Assembly (NCBI RefSeq): GCF_037893015.1
Contig: NC_133660.1
Location: 285,049,078-285,113,077, forward strand
Source of the DNA: Macrotis lagotis
Lineage: Eukaryota; Chordata; Mammalia; Peramelemorphia; Peramelidae
Direction: 5' to 3'
DNA length: 64,000 bases
Shown here: piece after piece, positions 47,096 through 60,700 of the stretch
How the letters are laid out: every line of letters begins with the position of its first letter
Position numbering within the stretch: position 1 is the first letter of the stretch
Program-made: the position numbers and the translations under genes
The notes under the pieces: generated by a model
The model's database searches: none
Seen by the model: only the letters and a program-made list of their open reading frames with translations
Told to the model about the DNA's origin: nothing

Positions 47096-47693
47096 CAAGA
47101 AGAGGCAATTGTGATTAGCCATTAGTTTTCTTGAAAGATATCCAAGGGTCATAGTGGATTATAGATTCCATATGATTCCATAAGATAGGGCGGACAAGGA
47201 TATTCAGGTAGTGTTGGGTTGCTTTAAGTGAGACTTAGTCTGGGAGCTGGGAAACAGAGTGTGGTTCATGTCTCACTGGGTCACCTGTTCTGAGCTGCAG
47301 ATTATCCAGAGGAGGGCACTGAGGATGATGATGATAGGCATTGGGACCTCCCCACAAAGATTAGTTAAGATATACACAGAATGACCTAAAGGCTAGATGT
47401 CTATACTTGTGAATTCTTTCTAATTCTGTGACCTTGGGCAGGCTATTTAACCACTCTGAACCTCAGTTTACCTAAACTATAAAATTGCAGTGACAAGGCT
47501 TTTTTTTCTTAATTCACAAAGTTGTGGTGACTTAATGAAATCCCATCTGTCAATCACATTATTTAATATCAGTCAGAACAAGTCACTTCTGCCTGGGCCT
47601 TGGTTTCCTCATCTGTAAATATGGAGGTTGGCAGGTCCCTTTGAGTTCTAGGTCTTTGTAGGATTCCATGATCATCTTTCCTTTCCCTTGCAG

Positions 47694-47764
47694 GACCTGA
47701 GCACAGCCAACCTGGAAAGGAGACAGCTCAACCCTTTCAAGACCTGAAAGGGCTTATCATGGAG
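47694..47764 (+). other. candidate alternative start exon (copy C)
   Basis: Bounded by CCCTTGCAG and ATGGAG|GTGAGG, a better pair of splice sites than in copy A (10579-10662). The ATG at 47759 would give Met-Glu before exon 2. Confidence 0.35.
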
Positions 47765-48318
47765 GTGAGGGTGTCAGACTGGCTTGATTTGTCTCCAGAG
47801 GCAGAATTAGGAACAATTTAGGGTGCCTGGGGAAGGCTGGATATTGGGGTGAGGGGAAAGACTTCCTCTCCAGGAAAGTTGCCCCGCAAAAGAAAGGGCT
47901 GCCTCAGGAGGGGATGAGCTCCCCATCCCAGAGTTCTTTAAGCCAAGATCAGATGATCACTTGTTAGAGCTGTTATGCAAGAGAATTCAGAAGGTTGGAG
48001 ATAAGGGAATTGGGGTCAGGATGAAGAATGTTGGGGCAGAATTCTGAGAGTCCCCGAGGTATCCAGGGCAATCTTTACTGCAGAAAAACTTTGCAAGATG
48101 GATCATCCCTTTAGATGAGACAAGTCAGTAGTGTTGTCCAGACATCATGCGACTGTGGGAACCCAGAGCCAAGCATGCCCAAAGCTGGGACTCCAGAGGA
48201 TGGCAGCCTCAGCCCCAGGGCTAACTGGGAAGCTTCCCAGCTAACTCCCTAAGTGAGAGAGCCTTTCCTGGGCCAGAGGTGGGGTCCCCCTGACCCCCAG
48301 CTCTTCCTTCTCCCCCAG

Positions 48319-48358
48319 GACCCTGGAGCTTACCTGCACTCCACCAGCTGTCAGTGAG
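48319..48358 (+). other. possible small non-coding 5' exon (copy C)
   Basis: Strong acceptor TTCTCCCCCAG and donor GTGAGTTT. Copy A keeps the donor (at 11201) but a length change removes the acceptor. Confidence 0.25.
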
Positions 48359-48545
48359 GTGAGTTTCCTTTTAGTTCCTCAGCTTTGCTCTTTGGTATGG
48401 GTGGAGTCAGAGTGATCACAGCTGTGGGCTGGGGCCTCCTCCCCCCTAGAGGATTTCCTGCCTGCTAGGGTTATTCTAGCTAGTTCCAGATCATTAGTTG
48501 GGGCTGAGGAAGCACAGGTGAGAAGATGAGAATAGGGTGTACTGT

Positions 48546-48548
48546 GAT

Positions 48549-48582
<34 letters not shown>

Positions 48583-48644
48583 CTGTGGTGTGTACGTGTG
48601 TGTGATTGTGCATCTGTATGTGTGATGTGTGTGTGATGTCTGTG

Positions 48645-48687
<43 letters not shown>
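48546..48687. repeat. (GT)n microsatellite
   Basis: Two TG arrays separated by irregular GT-rich sequence. Confidence 0.97.
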
Positions 48688-48688
<1 letters not shown>

Positions 48689-49123
48689 GTCCCTGGTTAC
48701 TTCAGGAGATGGTTATGGGAGAGGGCACCTAGGGCTTCTCTCTGTCCCACCCAATGGTGTCCAACTCTCTCCCCCCTTATGTCCAATCCTAGCCTGGGAA
48801 CCAACCTTGTCAAGGCTTTCCAGAGAATAGAATGGGGATGTCAGCAGGTTCCTTTTGGGCCAGGCAGCTACCTGCCATCCAAGCTCCTCTCTTTTCAGGG
48901 CTTCATCCAGGTTCAATCAAGGATTAAGGATCACTCTGCCTCCTGCCAATTGGGACCAGGAAAGAGAAAGAAGAAGAGGGAGCCTTGAGGCTCTCCAGTA
49001 GAGAGCAGCAGAGTCCAGCTGTCAGCTCCCCTATCCTCAGTGGCTGCACAGTGCCCATTTACCACCACTGCTTCCTGTTCTTAGTTCCTACCAAACTAGA
49101 ATTTCTGGTCATTTCTGTCTTAG

Positions 49124-49189
49124 GAAGAATTGCCAAGGCAGTGCCATCTAGACCCTGAGGATTCTGACCTGCAGAGGGCAGAGATGCAA
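49124..49189 (+). CDS. PLAAT copy C, first coding exon
   Basis: Acceptor TTTCTGTCTTAG, donor GTAGGT at 49190. Ends GAGATGCAA, giving Met-Gln as in copy A. It is the only start exon found upstream of the two exon 2/3 pairs. Confidence 0.6.
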
Positions 49190-52100
49190 GTAGGTACTTT
49201 TAAGATATTTGTAAAGAAAGTACAGTAAGGATTTGTGCTTAGCAGTTTTAGATTGGGGACTTGAGGGGAGAGGGGCTCAGGGTTTGAGGACAAGACTCTC
49301 TCCAGGGTCCTCTGGCCCCGTTTGGGAGTGAGACTTCAGCAGACACTCACAGGTGGCTTCCCGACAAGACAAAGAATTGGCCCATTATTCAGAAGAAGTA
49401 TCAGGAATTCATTTGTGGGGTGATTTGGATGACAATGAGGGTTTAGAAACTGGCTAAAAGCAGTGTTAGCAGAGAGATAGAACTTTCCTTTCAGAAGAAC
49501 ATAGAATAGGTGTTCAGCTTCCTGAGATTTCTGGGATTCAGAGCACAACTGATTAGAGAGACAGAGGAACCTCAGAACAAATGTCCCAGATACTATTTTG
49601 AAACTCAACCAGAAGTCCAGATCCTTTCAGGTTTCAGTTTTGCTTTTCCTGAGGACTAAAAGAGAGTTTGTAACTTAAACATAGAAAAAAACTTTCATTT
49701 TAGGGAATACAAGACAGGATATGAGAATTGGCAGATGTGGTTGAAACTTCAAACAGTGCTAGAATTAGGGGTGTCTTAGAGCATGGGATGTCTGAGCTGG
49801 GGTTTCTTGGAGTATGGGATATCATAGATGGAGGGGATCTTAGTCCAGGAGACTGTCAGAATTGTGGCTTCTTGGAGTAAAAGGAATCAGAGGTGGTGGG
49901 TCTTGGAGCACAGGAGGTCAGAGGAGGAGGGCATCTTACCGAATTTCTATTAAGGCCATTGGTCTTTGCTGCTGTAAAGAAGGAAGGGAGGGACACATAG
50001 ATGGATGGAAAGATGGAAGGAAGGAGGAAGAGAGGAAGAGAGATGTGTTTTCGCATCTCTTTTTCCAATTCTTCTGATTTGTGAAGGCACGATCCTACAG
50101 AGCTCTCAAGAGTATGACAGAAAAGATACTAGATCCAGTCATTGAGGAGTTGCAAAATGGTCAGTTCCTTCAGAGGCAAAATGTAGGACAGTGATGACTG
50201 GGGCTGGGGAGCATTCTGCAAGAGTCTTCTGCAGTTAAGTTTTCTCTGCAGCCAGAGAAGGGGAGTGGCTGGGGTGCTGCAGAGGACCTCATCAAAAAAG
50301 TGGAGTGGACTTGACTCCCTGCCTAAAGATTTCAGGATACATCATCCTGTCTTTTGACTTAAGATTGTTTGCCCCTGATAAGGAAATTTGTGGGAAGGGA
50401 TGAAAATTTTGGCTACTGTTAGTTATAATATCTCACTAAGAATTAGTCTCTTTCTGTTGTAGGTTAGTTTATATCCTATATGAGTTATTGATAGTCGAGG
50501 ACAGGCTTTTGGATTGAGGGAGGCAAAGAAAGATGTCAGTTGAGGGCTTGAGTCATTTTCTGCTTGTCAGGGATTGGACAAGCACTTCATCAGGTCTCAA
50601 AATAGAGTGGAAGGTTAAAGACAAACCTCGTCTCCTCTTCCAAGTTTTGCTTGATAGTGCAGGTCCTAACCTGAAGTTTCTTACTCCATGCTCATTGTTG
50701 AGGGCCTTGCAGGCCTGTGCTTGCATTACCAGGGCAGTAGGGGAAAAGTGATACCCCAGATATCTCTAGAGACAAAATAGGGAAGGAGGAGGACAGCACA
50801 AAAGCCAGGCATAATGAGGGAAACATTGTTCCTGCCTCTGTCTCCCTGCTTTAGTATGGATGAGGTTCTGTAGCATTTCATGGTGCCATCTCTAAAGAAT
50901 TCAGGTTCAGATTGTATGCAAATCAAACAAGAGGCATTTGATTTTCTTTTGTGGATCATGCTCCCAGCAGATTCTGCTCCCTAGGGGAGGCAGGATATTG
51001 AATTGGATGAAACTAGGGGCTTAAATCAGGCAAAAGGTGCTGACAAACTCTGAGGACCTCGTCCTAGCCAAGTTCACCCAGTCACAGAGGCAAAGTGGAA
51101 CTGTGCATGCGGCTACCCATAATGCACACAAAAAAGACCAACAAGAGGGGTATGAATGAATGATAATAATATTTTAATTCCCTTGACTTTATCATAAGTT
51201 CACCCAAAGGACAACAAGGTAGTGTGTAGGCGCCACCTAGACAAAGTCCTTTTTCTGAGTTATGGGCCAGCATCCTGCTCCATAGCCTCTTGGTGCTGCT
51301 TTTTTGGTGATTGGCTTCTAGATTAGTCTAAAGAGGATGGTGTGGCCAGGTGGTGTGCTTAGATCATGGTGTGCTCTGCTCTTCTGGTGAGAACCTGTAA
51401 GAAAGTTAGGATATTGGGGCTGGCGCATCAGCTAAGTTTCCAGCATTTCCCCCTTAAAGACCTGGGATCCAAATTTGTTTGGGAGAAAGGATGAAGGCTT
51501 GGCTTCTGTAGCAGTTTCAGGCTGAGGGGGGCATAGAAATGTCCCTGCCTCAATGGGTCCCTCCTTTGGGAGGGAGGTGATTTGAATTGAGCCAAGTTGG
51601 ACACATGCCCTGATAGAAGAATGGGAAATTCCTTTTGTTCAGTTTTGTACCTTTAGAAGGACAATGATATGCCCCTGGAATAGGGAGAGGACAAAGAAGA
51701 ATATGGAAGAATATTGAAGAAATGCTGGGTAAATGAAGATACTGAAGAAATGGGGATGCTCAGGCAGGAGAAAACACTTAAGGGGCCAGGATGCCACTAT
51801 CTTCAGGTCATTACACAGCTGCCCCACAAGAAAGATCAAGAGCTAGAAAGGACCTCAAAGCTGTTGAGCTCAGTCCCTCCCCATTACAGACAGGCTAACC
51901 TCAAATTTTGCCAGAATCACACAGCTAGGAAAAAACAGACAAGATTGCAAATTGGCCAAATTGTCATGGCTGGATCCCCAAGACCTTGACTTTCAGTCAA
52001 CCTTCCCACATCCCCCTTAATATGTAAATTCTTTTATAAAATTTTTAATAGTTTCACCCCTCTTCAGCCCTCCATTTTGCTGTGGTTCAGGGAATTGAAT

Positions 52101-54622
52101 TCAGGGTCACACAAAGGTAGGAAGCAGTTGAGACAGAATTTGAATCCAGATCTACTAGTTTCAAAGTCTAGCCATTTTTCCATTTACCCATGGTAGCCTT
52201 CAAAATATTTAAAGACTGCTATTTTATGTCTCCTCCTCCTTTTCTTCTTCTCTGTATTTTAACTGCAACACCTGTCAGATGGTGAGAACCCTGTTCTATC
52301 TTAAATGCCTTTGACCAATACTTTTGAAATGTATTGAATAGAATTCATTTAAAGTTGTTTCTTCTGTAGTTTTCATTGTATAAATTTTTATCCTGCTTCC
52401 CAATTCCCTCTAAACTTTCCTATTTTCATTTTAATTTTAAAAATCTTTATTATTGGGGGCAGCTAGGTAGTGCAGTAGATAGATCATGGTTCCTGGAATC
52501 AGGAGGAGATGAGTTCAAATCCAGTCCCAGACACTTGATACTTACTAGCTGTATGACCTCGGGAAAGTCACTTAAGCCTATTGCCTCATTTATTTTAAAC
52601 ATTAATTTCTTTTTAAATGATAGGTTTCAGGTCCTCTTCTTCCCATTGCTCCCCTAGGCAAAAATAATGCTATCAATTATACACGTGAGGGCAACTAGGT
52701 AGCACAGTGGATAGAGCACAGCCCTGGAGTCGGTAGGACCTGAGTTCAAATCCAGCCCAGACACTTAATAATTACCTACAATATGACCTTGGGCAAGTCA
52801 CTTAACCCCATTGCCTTGAAAAACAAAAATAATTACACATGTGAAGTTATACAAAATATGTCCATATCAACCATATTGCAAAAAAGTAAAAAAATAAAGG
52901 GAAAAAATTATACTTTGATTTGCACTCAGAATTCATCAATCCTCTCTGTGGAGATGGACAGCACTTTTTCATCAAGAGTTGTTTGGAATTGTCTTGATCA
53001 ATCTATTGATCAAAGTAACTAAGTCATTTGATCATCATTACAACATTGCTGTTACTAACACAATGATTTCCTTGTTCTTCTCACTTCATCTTGTTCAGAG
53101 TTCTTGCCAATTTCTTTTCTGAAACAACCTGCCTCATCATTTCTTCTGTCACAATACTCCATAACAATTGTATACCACAACTTGTTCAGTTATTCCTCAA
53201 TTGTAGAGCATCCCCTCAATTTCCAATTCTTTGCTATCACGAAAAGAGCTGTTATATTTTTGTACTTGTGGGTCTTTTTCCTTGTTCTTTGATTTCTTTG
53301 AGGTAGGGATCTAGGGGTGAAAATGTATCAAAGAGTATGCACAATTTTATAGCCTTTGGGCATAGTTACAGATTGTTTTTCAGAATGGTTGGGTCATTTC
53401 CCTACTCTTCCAACAGAACCTATTTGTATACAAATACCTATTTCCCTCCTCCAACATTTGTCATTTCTGATAAGTGTGAGGTGGTACCTCAGAGTTTAAT
53501 ATGCATTTTTAGGTTTTTTCAAGGCAAATGGGGTTAAGTGGCTTGCCCAAGGCCACACAGCTAGGTAATTATCAAGTGTCTGAGACCGGATTTGAACCCA
53601 GGTACTCCTGACTCCAGGGCTGGTGCTTTATCCACTATGTCACCTAGCAGCCCCAATATGCATTTATTGAATCAATTGTAATTTAGAACAGTTTTTCATA
53701 TGAGTATAGATAGCTTTGATTCTTCTTAAAAATGCCTATACATATCTATTAATCATTTATCAGTTGGGGAATGACTTTTTTTAAACAACTTTGACTCAGT
53801 CCCCCATATGTTTAGGAAATGAGACTTTCATCAGAGAAACTGGCTGTGAAAATTTTTGATATTACTTCATTATCTACACAATCTTTTATCAAAACATAGT
53901 TTCTCTGATTACTTCTTTTAATTAGATCTGGTTTTGCTTTTGCTCCCTTATGAGGTCATGATTTCTACTTCTGCCTTTTTTACTTTAGTTGAAGCATAAT
54001 AAAATCTGCTCCAGCCCTTCATTTTAACTCTGTATGTGTCTTCTGGTTCCATTTTATGGGTTAGTTCATTTCATTCATAATCACAACTGTTTTCATCAAT
54101 TTTATTTTCTTGTTTATCCTCTCTCTCTCTCTCTCTCTCTTTTATCCAGCTCTCAAAAATCTGTTAAGTTTCTAACCACTGCCTCTCTTAATCTACCCTT
54201 CCTTTGATCATGTCTTCCCTTACCCCCATTTATTCTACTCTCTCTCTCTCTCTCTCTCTCTTGTTCCTCCTCAAAAGTGTTGTGCATCTGACTAGCCCCT
54301 CTCAAAATATTCCCTCCTTTCTATCACCTTCCCCTCCTTTCTTCCATCCCTTTACTTCCTACTTTCCTCAAGGATAATATAGAGTTCTATTCCCATTCTA
54401 CACCAAATATGTTATTCCCTCTCTCAACCAGTTCCAATGAAGATTACGCTTATTCCCACCCCCATCCCCGTACCACTGCAAAAGTTTTTTCTTGTCCTTT
54501 TAATATGAAATAACTTAGCCCATTCTACTTTCCCCTTTTCTTTTCTCAGTTCATTCCTCTCTTACCAATTAATTCCATATTTTAAAATATATTATCCCTT
54601 CAATTCCAATCCCCCCGTGCCT

Positions 54623-54686
<64 letters not shown>

Positions 54687-54731
54687 AGGATATATATATG
54701 TATATATACACATATATATATATATAGACAA

Positions 54732-54781
<50 letters not shown>

Positions 54782-57700
54782 TCCTTCTAACTGCCCTAAT
54801 AAATGAGAGTTATCTGTATCATCTTCCCATGCAGGAATATAAGAAATTCAACATCATATGTTCCTTATGGTTTGCCTTTCTTGTTTACCTTTTTATGTTT
54901 CACTTGAGTCTTGAAATCTTTGAAGCTCAAATTTTCTATTCAACTCTGGTCAGTTTGAGAACTTAAAAACTCCATATTTCATTGAATGTTTATCTTGTCC
55001 CCTGAAAGAGTATGTTCAGTTTTGCTGGGTAGTTGATTCTTGGTTGTAATACAAACTCTTTTGCCTTCTGGAATATCACATTCCAAACTCTGTGATATCT
55101 TAATGTAGAAGCTGCTAAATCTTGTGTTATTCTGACTGTGGTTCCACAGTAATTGAATTGTTTCCTTCTGGCTGTTTGCAATATTTTCTCCTTGACCTAG
55201 TAGCTCTGAAAATTGGCTATAATATTCCTGGAAGTTTTCATTTTGGGATTTCTTTCAGGAAGGGATCAGTGGATTCTTTCGATTTCTATTTTATCCTCTG
55301 CTTATTCTCTAGCAGGGCAGTTTTCCTTGATAATTTCCAGAAAAATAATGTCTAGGTTCCTTTTTAAGTCCTGGCTTTCAGGTACTCCAATAATTTTTAA
55401 ATTATGTCTCCTGAATCTGTTTTCCAGGTTTGTTGTTTTTCACTGAGATATTTCACATTTTCTTCTAGTTTTTCATTCTTTTTATTTTATTTTTTTTGCT
55501 TGTTTCTTGATTTCTCACAGTCATTAGCTTCCCATTGCTGCTTTTTATATTTTAAGGAATTATTTTCTTCAGTAACTTTTAAAATTTCCTCTTCCATTTG
55601 ACCAATTCTGCTTTTTAAGGCATTCTTCTACTCATTGGCTTTTCAGATTTTGTTTTTCCATTTGGCCCAGTCTTCTTTTTTAAGATGTTATTTTCTTTAA
55701 TATATTTTGGTGATCCCTTCACCAAGCTGCTGACTCAGTTTTCATAATTTTCCCACATCACTCTCATTTCTCTTTACAATTTTTTCTCTACCTCCCATAC
55801 TTGACTTTCAAAAATTCTTTTTGAGCTCTTCCATGACCTGAGACCAATTTATATTTTTCTTGGCAGCTTTGGATGTAGGAGCTTTGATTTTATTATTGTC
55901 TTCTAAGTATGTGTTTTGATCTTCCTTATGACCATAAAAACTTTCCATAGTCATCCTTTTTTTCCTTCTTTTGTTTCCTCACTTCTCAGGCTATAGCATG
56001 ATTTTAACTCTTTCCTGCTTTGAGAGTGGAGAGCATACTGTCCCAAGATTTTGGGGTTTTTGCAGCTGTTTTCAGAGCTCATTCTGGGGGTGGGGGTCTT
56101 CAAGGCTTTGGTGCTTCCAAGTGGTGTGATTCTTTTAGTTTTTTTTTTTTTGCTTTTTTTGCAAGGCAATGGGGTTAAGTGGCTTGCCCAAGGCCACACA
56201 GCTAAGTAATTATTAAGTGTCCGAGGCTGGATTTGAACTCAGGTATTCCTGACTCCAGGGCCAGTGCTCTATCCACTGCGTCACCTAGCCACCCCTCAAG
56301 GTGGTGTGATTCTGAGAGAGTTACAGTCACTGCCCTCCTGGTTTGCTTTGGTCTTTATTCAGGAAGGACCCCTGGTCCTTATGTGGCTCGAATTACCAGT
56401 GCTACTCTTGTCCCTGGACTCAGGACCAGTACCTCTGCTCCCTTGCATCCAATTTCTTTCTTTTTTTTTTAAAGAAAGATTTTATTTATTTTGAGTTTTA
56501 CAATTTTTCTCCTATTCTTGTTCCCCCCCCCCAGCCCCCACAGATGGCAGTCTGTTAGTCTTTACATTGTTTCCATGGTATACATTGATCTAAGTTGAAT
56601 GTGATGAGAGAGAAACCATATCCTTAAGGAAGAAAACAAAGTATAAGAAAGGAAGAAAAATAAAGCAAAATTACATAATAAGATAACAGGTTTTTTTTTT
56701 CCCTAAATTGCAGGTAATAGTCTTTGGTGTTTGTTCAAAATGCACCGTTCTTTCTCTGGATATAGATGGTATTTTCCATTGCAGACAGCCCCAAATTTGT
56801 CCCTGATTGTTGCACTGATGGAATGAGCGAGTCCATTAAGGTTGATCATCACCCCCATGTTGTTGTTAGGGTGTACAGTGTTTTTCTGGTTCTGCTCATC
56901 AGTTCATGCAAGTCCTTTCAGGCTTTCCTGTATTCCCATCCCTCCTGGTTTCTAATAGAACAATAGTGTTCCATGACATACCTATACCACAGTTTTCTAA
57001 GCCATTCCCCAACTGAAGGATATTTACTTAATTTCCAATTCTTTGCCACCACAAACAGGGCTGCTATGAATATTTTTGTACAAGGGATGTTTTTACCCAA
57101 TTTTTCATCATCTCTTCAGGGTATAGACCCAGGAATGGTATTGTTGGATCAAAGAGTATGCACATTTTTGTTGCCCTTTGGGCGTAATTCCAAATTTCTC
57201 TCCAGAAATGTTGAATCCTTGCATCCAATTTGAAGTCCTCTTCTCTGTCTTGACATTGCATCCCAGAACTGCTATGAGCAACAGAGTTACAAGTTAGATT
57301 TGGTTTCACCCAGTGCCAGGAAAGGTTCCTCCAAAATCTCTTTCTGAACAATTGTCTGATTCCCTCATACTGTCTCTTCCTGAGAACTCCTAAAAGCTGC
57401 TGCAACCTCTAAGACCTACTGCTGTGCACCTGTCCACCCCACTGTCACAGGCCTCCCCTTCAGACCTCTGATATCGTAGGCTAGGAAAATGGCATCACTA
57501 ATCCTTTGTTGACTCTATTACTACAAAACTTGATTTGAGGCATTATTTTAAAGTTGTTTGGTGGAGAATATCGGGAGAGCTCAGCTGTATCCTGGCCTAT
57601 ACTCAGGCAACTAGGCTGCTAATAAATTATATCCCTTTTAAGTCTTCTCTATGGGGTCATCATCCCTAGTTTCTTCAGAGTATTCTTTTACAGCCTGTTT

Positions 57701-60700
57701 CAAACTTCTTGGAATATGCTCTGTCATCTTTCTCCATTTCCAAATACAGCTTCTAACCTTGGTTTTGTGGTTTTATAGCCAGATCCCAAGCCCGGAGACC
57801 TCATTGAGATTTTCAGAACATGTGACCATCACTGGGCTATTTATGTGGGTGAAGGTTATGTCGTCCATCTGATACCTCCAAGTAAGGAGCACCCCAGTTT
57901 TGTGAGGTTGTATATGTTGCACAAGGACCAGACCCCAGAAGTTAGCTGATTTGATGACTTTTAAGGAGAATCTCTGTTCACAGATGCCAGATTCATGAAT
58001 GGTTGATGAAGCTGCTTGGGTGGATCTCAAATCTGATTTTAGGGGATAGCTAGATCATCCCAAACTGGCCCCTTTAAGACACCATAAGAGCCATGGGACT
58101 GGAGGGGACCACTGGGTCTAACTTTCCACTGCTTAAAAATGACCTCCTTGGGGGTTTCTTTGTTCTTTCTGTTCAAAAGGTGAATATGCTGGGGCTGTTA
58201 CCTCCAATATCAGGGCCATAGTGAAGAAGGAACTGCTTCATGAAGTGGTCAGGAGTGACAAGTATTGGGTGAATAACAAACATGATGACAAGTACAAGGT
58301 GCTGCCACCCAGCGAGATTGTTGAGCGAGCTTTGGAGAAGGAGGGGAAGGCAGTCCTCTATGAAGTGACCAGCAAGGGCTCTGAGTACTTTGTGAATGAT
58401 CTGAGATATGGAATCATTCGCAGTGAACAGGTACGTCCAACCCACCTTCCCTCCATAACTGTATGCAGGCCATGGCTATGGGGGCATGGGGGCATGGGAA
58501 AGGTCCCATGGGGCCCATGTGGTTTTGATGGGGAGAATGGTGCCCAGGAACAATGATTTGTCTGCCTCTCCCTCCCCATGGACCTACTTGCTTCAAGCTC
58601 AGTTTTCCTTCTCCTTGTTGAACACCTCCATAATGGAAAGGCTGACTATAAAGCTCTGGACAAGGAGCAGCTAGGTGGCGCAGTGGATAAGCAACCCTGG
58701 AGTCAGGAGTACCTGGGTTCAAATCTGGTCTCAGACACTTAATAATTATCTAGCTGTGTGGCCTTGGGCAAGCCATTTAACCCCATTTGCCTTGCAAAAA
58801 CCTAAAAAACAAAAAAGAAAAAAGAAAGCTCTGGACATTTCTTTGACTGACACAAGTGAAATCAGTCACCAAACAGTTATTAAGCTCTTGCTGTATCTCA
58901 GCCATTGAGTTAAAGAAAGCTAAAAAAAAGCTCACATCTTAATGGAGGAGACATGTAAATAAATGGAATGGACAAGATATGTTCACAATGGATGAATGGT
59001 CCTTTGAATGGGGAAAGCACCAGTAGCTGGAGCTGGGAAAGGATTCTGGTAGAAGGTGGGGTGCCAACAGTTCCTGGGGTCAAGTTCCTTCCATTTCTTT
59101 AGGAGAGATGGTTCTAGTCTTTATGGGAGCATGTTTCCAATGTCTGTTCTGGCTTCTGTCTAGTCTGAGACTCTTCACCCATCATGACTTGTGAAACATT
59201 GTGAATCATGGTGGCAATTAACAATTTCCCTAATGGTATTTGTTGAAGATATTACCATGAATAGAATACTGTAGGATGAGAACTTCTGTGTGTTTCTCCT
59301 TTTGCAGTATAGGCTCTGCAAAGGCCATTGATTTTCATCAGACCTATTATACTATTCATCACGACACTTTAAAGAATAGCTGCAGAAAACTAAACTAAAA
59401 TTGTTTACTTCATTTTTCTTGTTTCTTTCCCCCCAAACAATGTCAATATGGAAATCCTTTGACTAATTTCACATATAGAACTGATATCTTTTTAAAGGAG
59501 TTCTTTTCTTCAGTTAGTTTTGGTGCCCTTTTTTAAAAATCAAAACAAACTCTCAGCAAACATGACAAATTCTCTTTTCACAATTGTCTTACATCACTTA
59601 TTTTTCCCCCAACTTTTCTTTCTGCCTCATCTTTTTTTTTCCAAACCCTTCCCAGAATTCTTACTGGTCTTAGGTCCAATTAGTAGTCCTCTTTGAGGCT
59701 TTGCTTGTATCTGTTTTCATATTAAGTTCCTGTCTTGATTTTCCCTGCTATCATAGAAGCTTTTCATGATCAAGTTTTTTTTTTTTATTTGCTCATGTTT
59801 CCAGCCTATTTCTTGACTTAGAACTTTCTGTTAAAGTTTGGCCCTGTGACCAATCACAAGCACTCTTCTTTGCCTTGGAATTGTAGCACAGAACTGCTTG
59901 TGGGCAACAGAGCTGCCAATCAGAATGAGTTTTAGCCAGTGCCAACAATGAGTCCCCTATATTCTTTTTCTCATCATTTGTCTGACACCCCCTTGCCCCC
60001 TTGCTGTCTCTTCCTGAGAGCTCTTGAAGCTGCTGTTGCTGCTGCTGTCATAGATGCCTCCAAGGACCTCCCAAGTTGTCTTAGGCTGGAAAAATGGCAC
60101 CCTCAGACCTTTGGTTGACTCTGCTACTCCAAAATTTGATTTGAGATATTTAAAAAAATTGGTTTGGAGGGGAATGTTCAGAGAGTTCAGCTGCAAATTC
60201 CTGGCCTCTATTCTGTCGTCTTTGGTCTCAATATGCCCTATTCATTTTCTGTATTCTCCATAGGTTTAACATCACCATTTCCTTGTGCCCCTTGGCACAT
60301 TCTCTCTCTCATCTTTCTCCATTTGCAAATACAGCTTCTAACCTGTCCTTGGTTTGTGGTTTTACAGTCAGACCCCAAGCCTGGAGACCTGATTGAGATT
60401 TTCAGAACACCCGACCATCACTGGGCCATTTATGTGGGTGAAGGTTATGTTGTCTACCTGTCATCTCCAAGTAAGGAGCACCCTGATATTGTGAGGTTGT
60501 ATATCTTGGACAAGGGTCAGACCCTAGAAGTTAGCTGATTGGAAGATTGTTAAAGAGAGTCTGTTTACAGATACCAGATTCATGTAGGATTGATGAAGAC
60601 ACTTGGGTGGATCTCATGTCTGATTTTGGGGGTGAACTAGATCATCCCTCAACTGACCCCTTTAAGACACTATCAGAGTCATGGATCTGGAGGGGTCCTC

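Larger units (their letters stand above)
47095..49690 (+). repeat. duplicated block around exon 1, copy C
   Basis: Counterpart of 9785-12560 in copy A. Contains the first coding exon and two exon-like segments. Confidence 0.8.
49195..52850. other. intron 1 of copy C, first part
   Basis: No coding exon seen. 50330-51650 aligns with copy B 37110-39110. A MIR-type fragment lies at about 51850-51930 and two SINEs follow at 52457 and 52687. Confidence 0.6.
53660..56440 (-). mobile_element. long L1, antisense (ORF2 pieces, ORF1, 5' UTR)
   Basis: Minus-strand ORF1 at about 54990-55190 reads [44 protein letters not shown], the C-terminal domain of L1 ORF1p. The coiled-coil part follows to about 55700 and the 5' UTR from about 55870, interrupted by a SINE (56136) and a younger L1 (56456-57216); it resumes to 57615. 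Same insertion as 12625-14615 in copy A. Confidence 0.8.

Noticed and set aside
54622-54966. 114-residue frame rich in Tyr-Ile repeats
   Set aside because: Translation of the TA microsatellite and adjoining L1 sequence.
57773-58030. Minus-strand frame over exon 2a
   Set aside because: Shadow of the conserved PLAAT exon on the other strand; no family similarity of its own.
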